A stretch of DNA of 64,000 nt from Pleurodeles waltl (lineage: Eukaryota > Chordata > Amphibia > Caudata > Salamandridae): the NCBI RefSeq assembly GCF_031143425.1, contig NC_090446.1, positions 654,555,717 to 654,619,716 on the forward strand, in the 5' to 3' direction. A model generated the notes under the pieces. The model was not told the DNA's origin, searched no databases, and was given only the letters and a program-made list of their open reading frames with translations. This document shows, piece after piece, positions 23,946-36,072 of the stretch (within the stretch, counting starts at the first letter, position 1; each line of letters opens with the position of its first letter). Position numbers and translations under genes: made by a program.

Positions 23946-26690
23946 CACCTATTCTAATCACCATATCATGGTCTGGCTATTCCTTTTTGCACACCTTCAT
24001 CTCTACTTATCAGAATAAGAGTGTTGCCTCATGGAGCATTGCTGAGATACTGAGTAGGACACGGAACATCCCAGAGCTTATGTGATGCCTAACATACAAT
24101 GGTCACATACACACACACTCTTAATGACATATATCATGTACATATCTCCTTTGAAGGCCTATAGCAGAGGACCACAACTATTTCACACATACATGTTGAA
24201 AGCAAGGTCCAACGCAGCATATGGCACACAACTATGACACCCTCACTCAATAAGGGGAAAACAAGCCTCATACATGAGGCAGTCAATGTGCTTTGGCATC
24301 ACTAACAGGAATGTCTGACAAGACCCTTGACAGCAGTTAGTCAAACTGCATCCAATATTTGCAAGGACTATCTGTGACTAGAGTTCCATAGAAGCAGAAC
24401 ATAGACAGCACAAGGGTCACACATATGACATGCATTGCGCACATGATATTCCATGTACATGTCAGCCCATTTCCTAACTCCTGACACACTCATGCACCTG
24501 GTCACAACCCACCTGTCGGAAGAGGTCCCTGGAATACTAAGATGTGTACCCTGATAATACCTCCTCTATAAACACAGACCAACATTAGCAAGCCAGTGTG
24601 CTACACCCTTTCCTAAGGTATGCCATTGTCAAAGAACATCTGACTGCATGGACGTCAGGTCAATTTATACACTGTCTTCTAGTTTCAAAGCCCTGTTAGC
24701 ACATGTAGATTGCTTCCCCTTGTGAAAATGTCTGTTGGCCCTTAGAATGCAAGTCTCACCTACAGGTCTGGTGAGAAACAGATGCAGGCCACACCTGTGA
24801 TCACCTCCATGCACACCACCCATTACAAAAAGTACTGCCCCTGATGATGCCTGGAACAGCATAGGAGTTGCCATTATGTCAAATACACCGTCAACCATTG
24901 ATACTAATTAAGCCGTGTAACACAGCCCTTGGGTTCATTTGTCACCTTCAAAAACACAGGACGTACACAGATTGACATGTCAACTGTCTAGTTTGTCCTC
25001 CAAACAGTCTCAGTCAGACCACTGATTATGTTACTTGTCCAGTAGCTGGCTCCTGAATCATCTTGCATTCTGTCAGGCTGACTGGCAACTGTCTGTGCGT
25101 CACACTAAAGTATCCCTGTGTCTACATATGTACCACACTTGCGTTAGCAAACCTGCCATTCATCAGGAGGCATTGGGCATGGGCTTCTACCATGCATACA
25201 CAAATACATTGTATAGCATCATCTGCCTTTTAACTGTACCGTTTGAGTTAAATCCTCTTGGAAATGCAAAATTCATGGCCTATCCCTTGTCTGGGTTGCA
25301 TTTATGCATGAATAACAAAGTGTGACAGTGTCCCAGGGTCATAGGCAGGGATTGGTTACGGGGCTTTCAGCACAACCAGCAACCTCTGATAATGTACATG
25401 ACTAATACACAAATGTCAGAACCATGACAGTTCACACACAAAATCACAGTGCGCACAACATAGTGATGGGCCGTGTGTGGTGAATAGCTGCGAGAATAAA
25501 CAGCACAGAGGCTATGATGTTCCCAGATGCAGTGGGAAGTGCAGAGGCCAACCTGTGTACAAATGTTGTAATGACATCTGCTGGAACATGACAATTGAGA
25601 CATTATCTCACTCAGCACACCAAGGTTGCCCTGTTGACTGTCTCATTACACGTCTTTAGTGACAGGGTGGGACCATCCACATGTTGGTTCACATGTCCAC
25701 ATCTACTTTACTCACATTGATCAACAAAGGATACTCAGTAGTTACAGGAATAGCTGCCACTGACTCATGATGAGTCCTGGTCCGAACTGTGACAAATTAC
25801 ATCCCAAAAAATCTACAGGATCATCATTGGACCACACACATGAACAAGACACCAATGTGCAATTGATCACTGGAAATATGTGGACACGTGCTGTCTTGTA
25901 TGCTGGTCCACCACAGCCACTTGATAGTTGGGGCTTACTTCTATGGCCTCAACTGTGGTGTCATCATACATATGAGATTGACCCTTATCTGTCTGTGCAA
26001 ACAACATGGTACCCACTTCCTCAATACATGTGTATGACTCACTGTGGGATTCATCAACTAGTGCCTAGGAAGCTGTTACCAGTACTCTAGGACATAGGAT
26101 GTAGAAATTGTGGACCTTTGACATGAACATGCGTCTGCCATCCATCTGGTGCATGCTATGTCACATGTGGTGTCTACGTGACCCTAAAACTTGGAAGTAT
26201 ACTTTGCGGGTGTTGTTACACGTATAACTAACACATGCCCTTGCTCATTCCAATTTTTACTTGCATCTTAGGGTTGGACACATGGACGTCACATTCATAC
26301 AACCAAATGTACAATAATGCTTCATGTGATGTACACACACACTTGGTGAACCAACAAATCAGTTGTCAAAGCACACACTTTGAGCCAAAGGCAATTAGGT
26401 ATTGTACATATGTGCGTCACATTGCTATCCTCTCCTTATGGCAAACATGCACAATTTGTGCCACACATATATGTAGGGCACACTTATGACCATCTATGAC
26501 GTCAGCCAACTGTAAACATACTGTGAAGGGTGTAGTGGATGATGTTCCGCAGCAGTATGATGTCACACATGTGAACATACACCATCAACACCATACTGTC
26601 TTCAATTAGCCAATCTCTGATGTGTTACAAATGTAAAATAACCAAAAAAGAAGTAAAAATGCCCAAAACCAGTTAATGCACTGTAATTTT
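23946..26690. other. internal spacer of the Harbinger element, no gene
   Basis: 2.7 kb of non-coding sequence rich in CACA and TGTG words. Only short frames occur, none with a recognisable domain. Confidence 0.5.
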
Positions 26691-26734
26691 TACGTCCCTA
26701 GCGGTGTGCGTCATATTTTGTTTACCAAAACTGT

Positions 26735-26880
26735 ATTTGCGTCATTTTTTTTGACGCACAGGAGTGAAATATAGCCCGCATCCAGATATTTGTACAGTCC
26801 ATGTATCATTATGTGGATGCGGGTTCTTATTCACGTCTGTGCATCAAAAAAAATTACGCAAATACAGTTTAGTGCAACAA
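26735..26880. repeat. imperfect palindrome inside the Harbinger element
   Basis: AAACTGTATTTGCGTCATTT at about 26,737 pairs with AAATTACGCAAATACAGTTT at about 26,850. Inner arms GCCCGCATCCA and TGGATGCGGGT also pair. The TGCGTCA...TTTTTTGACGC vocabulary is the same as in the terminal regions, so it is either a nested MITE or a duplicated piece of the element's own end. Confidence 0.65.
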
Positions 26881-27315
26881 AAAATGATGCATAACGCGAA
26901 AAAGGCGGGACTTTTAATACAGGAAGTGATGTAATAGGATATCCTGTTTACAGATCATGTACAGTGGGTGTACTTTCACTTTCACTTTGCAGTCTATGAT
27001 CCTTCTAGACTGTGTGGCTGTGTAGAGAGTGTTGTCCAGAGATTTTGTTCTGTATTTGTCCTGTATGCTATCTGTAAAGTCCTTTTGTGAAATAAATTTT
27101 GTTTGTGTATACGGTAGTACTGTGTTTTGTCTACATTTGTCCATTTATCTTGTGTATTTCTTGTTTGTGGGAGTCTGTTGTGGGTAGTGTTAATTTAGGG
27201 ATAGTTGGGCTCTTTTAGTGTTTAGGTTTACTTTTTTTTTGTCTTTTTACCCCTACTTTCACCCATTTCCCCTTTCTATTTCTTTTACCCCTATTCCTTC
27301 TCTTCAATTATAAGT

Positions 27316-30300
27316 ATGTCTGGTAGGCCACGTCTTGGCAGGATGGGGGAAGAGGAGTTGGGGGGCTTCATCTGGCTGGTGACACATTTCTTGCCGCTCA
27401 TGATCCAGGCAGGGGCAGGGTCATACGGGGGTACCCAAGAGAGGCGCGCAGAATCCGGTGGGGAAAGGTGCTGCATCACCTGCAGCGTGTGTATGCCAGC
27501 CAGAGGAGTGACCACCAGCTGAAGCACCGGTGGGCTGACCTCATCACCAGGGAGCAGGATCTCTTGGACCACCTGGGAATCATGATTGGTGGCACTGTTG
27601 GTGAGTACGACTATTGTTATTGTGCACAATTAAATGCTCTGTCATGACATCAGTGGATTAGTGCAATGTCTGCCAGCTAACTTGATGACTGTGTGTAATT
27701 TTGGGGAAATATAAGGGGATCATTGATGCACTATGGCAAGGATCACAATTGCTAGCTGTTAGGTAGCACGTGCTCAGCAAACTGACAGGTAACTTTACCA
27801 TGAAGGAAATTGGTGTGGTCTTTTTGTCAGCACAGCTAACAAAATAGGAGCCAATCATGTCTATATAGGGTATTATTGACAGAGAAGTACAGATGTACCA
27901 ACATTTAGGCCAACTATGTTGACGCAATTGGTAGACTGACTTTAGAATCACTACATGATGCGGAAATTGTGTTCTGCCTTCACGACAATTTATAATAGCA
28001 AAGTGTCTCAGACATCGGTCTCATGTTAGTCTGGTGAGTGTGGAAGGAAAGCGTTCACAGAAGTACTATGAATGTGTGGGATTATTGTGTTTCTTGATCT
28101 TTTTGGATACATGTCAGTTCATGATTTGAAAACATTGTGAAAAGGTGTAAGGTGCCCTCAGCTAACATCTTAAGATGTTTGTTGGAATCGGTTGAGCCAC
28201 AATCCAAATATGGATGGCAGTCCAAGTGTGTGCACATGGCTTTACATCTCCATGGTTGGTGCAAATCACCATAGCTGGGCCACATCAATTGACTATACTG
28301 TAACAACAGGATGGCTTACAGGAGTCCCTGCCCCTCCCTCTGTACATTGGGCCTATGTGCACTAAATGTGTCATGGCCACAAGGCATGTTTGACTGGTAA
28401 TGCAGTCCTCAAGTAACCAGACGTTGGATATTTCTCTTGGATGCACATAATGAGACGATTACACTCCATATTTTTTAGTGCTCACCAACTATGGGGCAAC
28501 GTTTGCAACCACATGATAGTTGGGGCCAATGTATGTGTGCAGATATGTGTGTAACTGTCACAGGAGACCCATGCTATGTACAAGTTGGCCGTGAAATATC
28601 AGATGCAGTACCATCATGTCTGCATGGCTGCCATTTACTTATTCAGCCTACACATTGTAAATGATACTGAAAATGTCGCACTGTGCATGGATTTTGAGCA
28701 CATTTCTTCCTTCCATACCTTACAGGTGGACTGGCGCCCTTCACTGTGGGAGAGGTGGCGACATTTGAGGACCCCGACCACTAAAGTAAGTGTTGATATG
28801 TCTGTTATGTGTTGTGTATGCTGGTTATGGACTCGTGTGATTTGGACGCATAGCAAGGTGTGATGCTGTGGGCAAGTTTTTCACTTGTTCCATGAGTGGG
28901 AATGCAGTTCTCACATGTTTTGAGTTAGCCAATGCGTATCCAATGGTATCATGTAGGGACTGTAGGACATCCCTGTAGGCCCCATTGCGAGTACAGGGGA
29001 TAGTCATGTGTCTGATACTTGTATCACCAAGAGTCGCAATGGAAGTCAGCCCCTATTTAGTCAGCCTGTCAGACCCACATTCTCTAAGATTGGTGGAGCT
29101 AATAGCTTCCCAATAGACATCTGCTTCCCTATTTACCTACGTAAGTTTGAAACAGTAGGTAGAACCTCCTAGCAGCATGTACTTCCACATGTAGGGTATC
29201 AAATCTGTGGAACTTGAGTGTAATGGCCTAGGTGTGCATGCAATTCATGATCATGGGTGTTCTAGCAACTCTGTGTCTGATGTAAGTCAGGCCTCACTGG
29301 AAGTATATGTTGTGTACTAAGTTCTGATTTTCCTGACATGTCTGACCCTATGAGTGCTCGAGGGTTTGCTGACTCCAAATTGTATATAGACCTTACCTGT
29401 GGTGTGTCTGTAGAGACAAACATGTGTGGATTAGCCCATACACTCCTCTGTGTACATGTTGTTGGCAAATATAGTTGTGTATCCACCGCCCCCCTTCAAA
29501 CACGCCCATGGGTTTGTGAATGGGGTACCTAGTACTGATGCTACCAGTATGTTACACATACCTGTGAATAAGTGACGGTTTGGTTGCATACTAGTATACA
29601 CACTCAGGTTTGGCACTTGGTACCATACTGGAAAGTCCAGTTACAACTTGCAGACCATGTGGCTTTAGTTTTGCTCTCCGTACACTGACATTTGTAGCCC
29701 AGCTCTTGGTGGAGGATATGCAGCATGATTCTTAGATGTTAACTGTCTGAACTCACATTGCAAGTCAAGGCCAGTTGTTACCCTTCTTGTGGGTTATGAA
29801 TGTGCTTTGTGTGATGTGACCTTTGTTGTCTGGCCTGGCATGTACTTCCTCACGGACATTATATTCTCTGTATCGTGATATGAGCTGTTACAAGTACAGT
29901 AGATGTAATGTCTGATTAAATTGCTGTGCTGTTTTACACAATGCAGTTACTAATGTGGCATATCTGCATTTGTCTTCACAGCAGCTAACATGACACCAGA
30001 CCAGGTCCGTGAATTTCAGCGTCAGGCCATGCGATACCAGCACATCCTGCTGGTGGAGTCGGGGTTCCGGAGGATGGCCCGGCGATATCGCCATGAACGT
30101 GCCTCCGGGGCATGGCGAGCCTTCCCACAGGGTGGGCCTACTGTGCCCACCACAGCCACCACAGAAACAACCACCAATGAGAACCAGGTGGCCCCACCCA
30201 CAGCTGCCTCTGTTGAATCTACATCTGCTGGACTTCCTGGCCCCAGCATTGCCACCGGTGCAGGACAGCCCACACAGACCTCCTCCACCGGTACCCAGAC

Positions 30301-30457
30301 TGCCACTGCTCCAGCTGTTGACCCTGCAGCCTTCAATAGACTTGAAAACAAGATGGACAAAGTGCTGCGCAAGGTGAGCCACCTGAGCCGGGATGTGCGG
30401 CACATAAAACGGCGGGTCAAGGATATAAAGAGGACCCTCCGGAGGGACAACCTCTAG
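27316..30457 (+). pseudogene. SANT/Myb-like protein of the Harbinger element, three exons, broken
   Basis: Inferred DNA-binding partner of a Harbinger transposase. Exon 1 (27,316-27,600, donor GTGAGT) starts with a short acidic/hydrophobic helix region and then reads, in another frame, a SANT-like segment with RRIRWGKVL, HHLQRVY and KHRWADL; a one-base deletion near 27,440 separates the frames. A 60-bp exon 2 is inferred at 28,726-28,785 (acceptor TTACAG, donor GTAAGT), and its continued frame meets a TAA just before the donor. Exon 3 is 29,982-30,457 (acceptor TTCACAG), giving a Thr/Pro/Ala-rich stretch and a basic C-terminal helix with heptad-like hydrophobics (KMDKVLRKVSHLSRD). AATAAA follows at 30,950. 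The joining of the exons is inferred from splice sites and phase, not proven. Confidence 0.65.
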
Positions 30458-30949
30458 ACTGTTGATTCGATGGACATGAAACCCTCTCCTCCCTCCTCTG
30501 TCCTTGTTCTTATAGTTAGTGGGTTTAGGGGGCTTAGTGTTAGGTTAGTATAGGCTGTTAGTTTAGTCAGTGTTAGTGGGTGGGGGGTAGGGGGTCCTGC
30601 TTGTTTCTTTTTTGACTTATTACATGTGTGGGTGGGTGGGTGGGGGGCTATGTTGGGGTTCTTGTGTGTAAAAAAAAAAAAAAATACAAAAAAAGCAAAA
30701 ACATAAAAAAATAATTTAGCAAAAAAATATATATTTGTTTAGGATAGTATGTGTTTAGGTTAGTATGTGTTGTCCTCAATGTGTCCCTTCTCATAATGGG
30801 GGGTGGGGGTAGATGTTTAGAATGTTTCGTTACATGTGATAAGTAAGTGTAGCTTAGGTTAGTTAGGGACAGTTGTGGGTAATGAGTAGTCAGGGTAGAT
30901 TAGGGTAGGTAAGTTTTTCCCTCAGTTTCCTCATCTATGGTTAGCTTTT

Positions 30950-30955
30950 AATAAA
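30950..30955 (+). terminator. polyadenylation signal of the + strand SANT gene
   Basis: AATAAA about 490 bases after the stop codon, following a GT-rich, TTAGG-rich 3' region that includes an A-rich patch at 30,670-30,720. Confidence 0.5.
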
Positions 30956-31564
30956 TATTTGGTTACCCCTTAATAGTATGTGTTGAATGGTACTTGATCG
31001 TGGGTTTGGATCCCGTGTACATCTCTTTTGTACTATAACATCTGTGTCCAATGCTACAAACAAATCCCAACTGAGCTGTACGATTGGCAGGTAACCCAGA
31101 GCTACCTTGCAAAGTGTCTACCCTTTGTTGCAACCACCAATCACAGTTAATATGGATGACAATGTGTTTTTGTTGATAAGTGTGTTTTCAAAGTCACTAA
31201 CAGTACTTCCAGACTTGATATTGGGGAAACAGTTTTAGGTCTGACTGCAGTGTGATGATCATGCACACCCTCATAAGATGAGTTCTCATTGGCAATCTTG
31301 TATTCTTGTCTGCATGACCCTCATACATCATTTGTGACACAGTTAGGCATGATTACCTATTTGTATGTTAACTCAGACACCTTCATTTGTGCACCTTTTT
31401 TTTGTATTTACTTAGATTAGTGTGGCATGTTTATTGTGCTATTTTTGCATGTTGACAACATTTAGCGGGCACTATTTGATGACTTAGTTATCCCCTGAGG
31501 AAGCATTCTTCTGTCCAACACAGCATGGTGGTGTATGGTTTCTCACTTCATCTGCTTATTCCCT

Positions 31565-32815
31565 CAGGATGGCAGGGCAGCAAAAAAACGATGGATTTAG
31601 GGCCAGATCACTGGTCCCAGGATGCTTGTTTCCAGTCCAGGGAAGACCTGGCCTAGCAGTTCGGGCTGGACTGTTCCCACGGGTAACAGGGTCAAGACTG
31701 ATTTGCATATGGCTGGGTCCAAACTGGAATGGCATGGGCAGCAAAAAAACGATGGATTTAGGCCCAGATCACTGTACTTGGGGTGAATGTTTGACAATGT
31801 TCAGCATTCCGTCCATTACTTGTTGTTTTTGCATTTGTCGTCCTAAGTGGGAAGGGTATGCCCAGACGTGGGTCCTGTGCTTTCCATACCACTGGATTCA
31901 AGCTAGCCTGGCTGATGAGTTGTGAAATCCCGAAACCGGTCCCAGGATGCTTGTTTCCAGTCCAGGGAAGACCTGGTCTAGCAGTTCAGGCTGGACTGTT
32001 CCCACAGGGAACAGGGTCAAGACTGATTTGCATATGGCTGGGTCCAAACTGGAATGGCATGGGCAGCAAAAAAACGATGGATTTAGGCCAGATCACTGTA
32101 CTGGGGGTGAATGTTTGACAATGTTTAGCATTTCGGCCATCACTTGTTGTTTTTGCATTTGTCGCCATAAGTGGGAAGGGTATGCCCAGACGTGGGTCTC
32201 GTGCTTCCCATGCCACTGGATTCAAGCTAGCCTGGCTGATGAGGGGTGAAACCCCAAAACCGGTCCCAGGATGCTTGTTTCCAGTCCAGGGAAGACCTGG
32301 CCTAGCAGTTCGGGCTGGACTGTTCCCACGGGGAACAGGGTCAAGACTGATTTGCATATGGCTGGGTCCAAACTGGAATAGCATGGGCAGCAAAAAAACG
32401 ATGGATTTAGGCCCAGATCACTGTACTGGGGGTGAATGTTTGACAATGCTCAGAATTCCGTCCATCACTTGTTGTTTTTGCATTTGTCGCCCTAAGTGGG
32501 AAGGGTATGCCCAGACGTGGGTCCTGTGCTTCCCATACCACTGGATTCAAGCTAGCCTGGCTGATGAGGGGTGAAACCCCGAAACCTGTTCCAGGATGCT
32601 TGTTTCCAGTCCTGGGAAGACCTGGCCTAGCAGTTCGGGCTGGACTGTTCCCACGGGGAACAGGGTCAAGACTGATTTGCATATGGCTGGGTCCAAACTG
32701 AAATGGCATGGGCAGCAAAAAAACTATGGATTTAGGCCCAGATTACTTTACTAGGGGTGAATGTTTGACAATGTTCAGCAATCTGTCCATCACTTGTTGT
32801 TTTTGCATTTATTCC
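31565..32815. repeat. 325-bp tandem array, about four copies, inside the Harbinger element
   Basis: The landmark GTCCCAGGATGCTTGTTTCC recurs at 31,614, 31,939, 32,263 and 32,588 (spacings 325, 324, 325) with very few differences. Because 325 is not a multiple of three, each frame shifts from unit to unit. The apparent repetitive proteins on both strands are therefore by-products. The last unit ends at about 32,815 next to a TTTATT that may serve the - strand gene. Confidence 0.92.
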
Positions 32816-32983
32816 CTGCAGAGTATGATGCAATCATGGTCACTGTGCAGATTTCTCTAACTACATCATATCTGGACAGTTGTATTGACAAGCTACGTTA
32901 TTTGACAGTAGGGACATTTCAGTTATGTACTGCGCAGTTGATATGTCACATAACCCAGAGACAAATTTGTTGTGTAAGTGCTA

Positions 32984-32989
32984 TTTATT
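32984..32989 (-). terminator. polyadenylation signal of the - strand SANT gene
   Basis: TTTATT on the + strand is AATAAA on the - strand, about 290 bases beyond the stop codon of the NAIF1-like gene. It is the only obvious candidate nearby. Confidence 0.5.
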
Positions 32990-33280
32990 GAAAAGTGCTG
33001 TAGTGCTATGTGTACATTGTCCATGATTGTGCGTCCATTATAGTGATATCTTCCAGTGTGATCCAACACAAGGGTTTACCAAAATGCTTTTGACATGCTG
33101 GGGTTGATGTTTCAGACAGTGCAGAGGGACAGACTTAGCCAATGAGTAGGAGAGAGACAATCACTGGGCTGGGTGACAAGTTATACAGTGGTTAGCAGAA
33201 CAGTGCTTGAGTACAGTTGTTGCAAGACTGGCAAGTTACAAAGCGCAGGACTTTGGTAATAGTTGGCCATGTGGCAGGGA

Positions 33281-35751
33281 CTAGTGCTTCCAGGTACTTT
33301 TCCTTGTGCATGTGATCTGTTCCATATCTTCTTCTTCTGATGTGTTTGTTGCCTGATTTGTCCTTGTTGTTGTTGGTTGTGAAGGGGCAACACACACCTC
33401 AGTGTTGGAAGACGTGGAGTCAGACATCCCGGTGGCTGCTCCCTGTGAAGGTCTTAAGGGCAGTACTGCTGCAAGGAGGGCCTGCTGGTTCTTGAGAATA
33501 GCAGCCACATCACGATGGTAGGCAGCCAGGTCGGCACTGAGGGGTTCAATGTTGCATTCGTGCACGCATTGACAGGATTGCTGTTGTAGGTGTTGGGTCA
33601 ACTGTATTACCGCTGTGCTGATTTCCTTCTGGGTTTTCTGCAGTTCCTGCAAGATAGATGTTAGGGCTTGCATAGCTGCTGCCTGATCTGCAGATGACAT
33701 CATGCACGAACGCATCCCCTCAAGGCTGGCTGCCATAGCTTGCATCCCCACCCGCACCTCCTTGGCCAGCTCCTGCTGTACTCCAACTACAGTTCTCTCA
33801 AAGCTGGTGCCAGTGTCGTCTGAGTCCTCAGCTGTATTGGAGCTGGCAGGTCTTACAATTGGGGTGGTGGGTGGATCCTCTGCAATGGCTGCTTGTTCTG
33901 TGCTCCTCCTTGTGACTGAAGGTGGGGTCTGGAGGGTTTCAAGGACCTTTTGGATAGTCTCCTGGGGAATGTTTATCTGCTCGTCATCCATGTCATCAGG
34001 GAAATCTGGAACAGGCATATCGGCAGGAGATCCATCTTCCTCTGCAATGAAACAGGGTACAATTAGTGTGCCTGTGTTGTGGCAATTTTGATGTGACGTG
34101 CCTGCCTTTTGATGAATTCACTTTGTGATCTTGTTTTGTGTTAATATCTCCAGTCCTTCAGTTGGGCATTGTTTCAGGCCTATGGCCCACCTGTGTGTCA
34201 CATGTATGTTATTGAGTTATCAGACTTGTCAGCCTCATCGCCTACAGGTGCTGCTTTATGCCAAATCGAGAATTGCCACCTTCTTGTCCTACTCGACCCT
34301 CCGTGTATCTCCATTCTCATGGTGAGACCTTTCACTGGCTGTGGGTGTTCTGATGGCCCTGGCAGCACACTTAACTATCAGGACCTGCCCCAATCCCTGA
34401 TCGTTCACATCGACTTAAATGTAATTGACATGTGGCATATCCTAGGCATGGCAATGTTATGATCCGATATGGATGTTGACATTGTTAATGTGTCCTGCTG
34501 ATGCTGGGGAATGTGTGTTACATTGGATTGCCCTGATAGTCGAATCAGTGTCCTATTTCGTCCTCTGACTGTGCAGGTGTATTTCAGTGACCAGTTACAT
34601 GTGTCCCCTCCTCAATGCTGTTGTCTGAACAGTATAACATTTGTGATGTTGCCTTGTTATCCAGGCACAGGATGGACCCTGACATATGCAGCATGGGTGT
34701 GTCCTTAGTGCTGTGTCGCTCCTATTGTTGTTTACTTTGGCTGATGTATGTGACCACTATGGGCATTGACATTTGAGTGTACTGGGGCCTTTGTCTTGTT
34801 TCAGGAGATTGTTGCAGTTGTCATCCTCACCCCCTACTTTAGGTGTGTAGGATCCATGGGGAGGTTACTGCCATTGGCTACTTGAGCTGCACACAGAGCA
34901 GAGGTGGTAGTGGCAACTGTTGTCGCAGTTACATTCCAGTTGTCAGTATGGCTAGAGGTTGTTAACAGGGACCTAGTTAATGTAGGGGGTATGGTGGCTG
35001 ACGTGTGCAGGGATGTCAGTTTGACGTTGTGGCCTTCCCTCCTGTTGTGGCTTTCCCTTTGCTCCATCGTTGGCATGACAGCATGCCCCCATGGGACTTT
35101 TGTTGGTGTTGTGTAATGGTGTGCCCCACGTCTTCTCAGAACGGGCCACGCCCCCCTGCCATGCCCCTTTACCCATGCCACTCCATGTATTAGATGACTT
35201 CCATGCATTTAGTGGTCGGTATCCCCCCCCCGCTCACAGTTGACATTATTGCATTTTAATTCCCCATGCGACTTACCCTGCATGTGCGTTGTGTCCTGGT
35301 AGTCTGCGCTGTCCTGTCCTTGAATCCCTATGACGATCTCCTCAGGGATGACGGCTGCGACCATCTCCTCCATGTGGTTCAGGGACTCCTGGTGTGCTGG
35401 ACTCCCCCCTCCAGTCTGCAGTGCTGCCTTCCTGTTCCTGGCCATCTTTTCCTTGGTCCTGCGTTTGCAGTCATGCCAGCGTTTTTTGCACTTGATGACT
35501 GTTCTGCGTACTTCAGCCACACTGTTAATCTTGTCTACAATTTGTTGCCATATAGCCTCTCTCCTACTGATTGGCAACTTTGATGTGACAAACAGTTGGT
35601 GCTGGTGTTCCGTCACCTCTTTTACCAGGATTTCCTGCTCCTCTGCACTGAAGCGACGCTTTCTTTTCTTCTTAAAAGTGTCCTGGTTCTCCTGGCTGGT
35701 TCCTGGTCTGCTGTCATCTTCCTGGGGTCTGTAGTGGCACCTGGGATCCAT
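33281..35751 (-). CDS. NAIF1-like SANT/Myb DNA-binding protein of the Harbinger element, two exons, open
   Basis: join(35,751-35,277; 34,041-33,281) on the - strand, 411 residues. The exon 1 donor is GTAAGT, the exon 2 acceptor is TTTCATTGCAG, and the intron is phase 1; the reading frame passes through the junction with no stop. Residues about 28-105 form a Myb/SANT-like domain of the type found in NAIF1 and MSANTD proteins: a basic lead (KKKRKRRFS), EEQEILVKEV, a central REAIWQQIVDKIN and TVIKCKKRWHDCKRRTKEK at the end. The C-terminal half is acidic, then Gln/Ala-rich with heptad-like coiled-coil stretches (about residues 245-330). NAIF1 is the known partner of HARBI1, so this is probably the nuclear-import/DNA-targeting factor for the transposase. 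It is the only Harbinger gene here without visible damage; a stray host gene is less likely given its position just inside the right end. Confidence 0.82.
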
Positions 35752-36072
35752 TTTGGCTCTCCTCTGGTAAAATGGCTGTGTTCACTGTGTTTTTTGACGC
35801 TATTGCGTAAAAAAAACCCGGTGCATATCCGGTTTGCGGTGTCATAAATCGACCCACAATCATTTCCGCCACGTTAACGTTGTTTTCCTTTACGACTTGA
35901 CGCCGCGGTGTGCGTCAAAAATAATGACTCCCACCTGTTGTTTGCGCCGCTGCGCGGCGAAGTATAAATATGACACCAGCACGGCGCACCAAAATGGTGT
36001 TAGCCGGCGGTAATATTTTTGACGCAAGACTGCGCCGGCGCAGTTTTGCGTCAAAAAGTATAAATATGGGCC

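Larger units (their letters stand above)
21845..36072. mobile_element. 14.2-kb PIF/Harbinger transposon with three genes
   Basis: The left end GGGGCATATTTATACT and right end AGTATAAATATGGGCC are terminal inverted repeats, flanked on both sides by TTA (21,842-21,844 and 36,073-36,075), the classical 3-bp TWA duplication of PIF/Harbinger. Between them lie a HARBI1-like transposase at the left end reading right, a SANT/Myb-like gene in the middle on the same strand, and a NAIF1-like SANT/Myb gene at the right end reading left. Each gene has splice signals and a downstream AATAAA. A 325-bp tandem array and a palindrome lie in the spacers. The matching ends and duplications argue for one insertion rather than two neighbouring elements; an alternative is nested Harbinger copies that have lost their inner ends. 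Confidence 0.8.

Noticed and set aside
29888..30450. Frames on the - strand and in another + frame over the third exon of the SANT gene
   Set aside because: The + strand frame with splice acceptor and basic helix is favoured; the others lack motifs.
31569..32718. Repetitive overlapping frames on both strands suggesting a repeat protein
   Set aside because: They come from the 325-bp tandem array; the unit length is not a multiple of three, so no frame is kept from unit to unit.
31565..32815. CRISPR-like array
   Set aside because: The repeat is 325 bp with no spacers, in clearly eukaryotic sequence.
21845..36072. Two separate Harbinger elements side by side
   Set aside because: Only one pair of ends with matching TTA is seen, and no inner pair of ends with duplications; kept as an alternative but not preferred.
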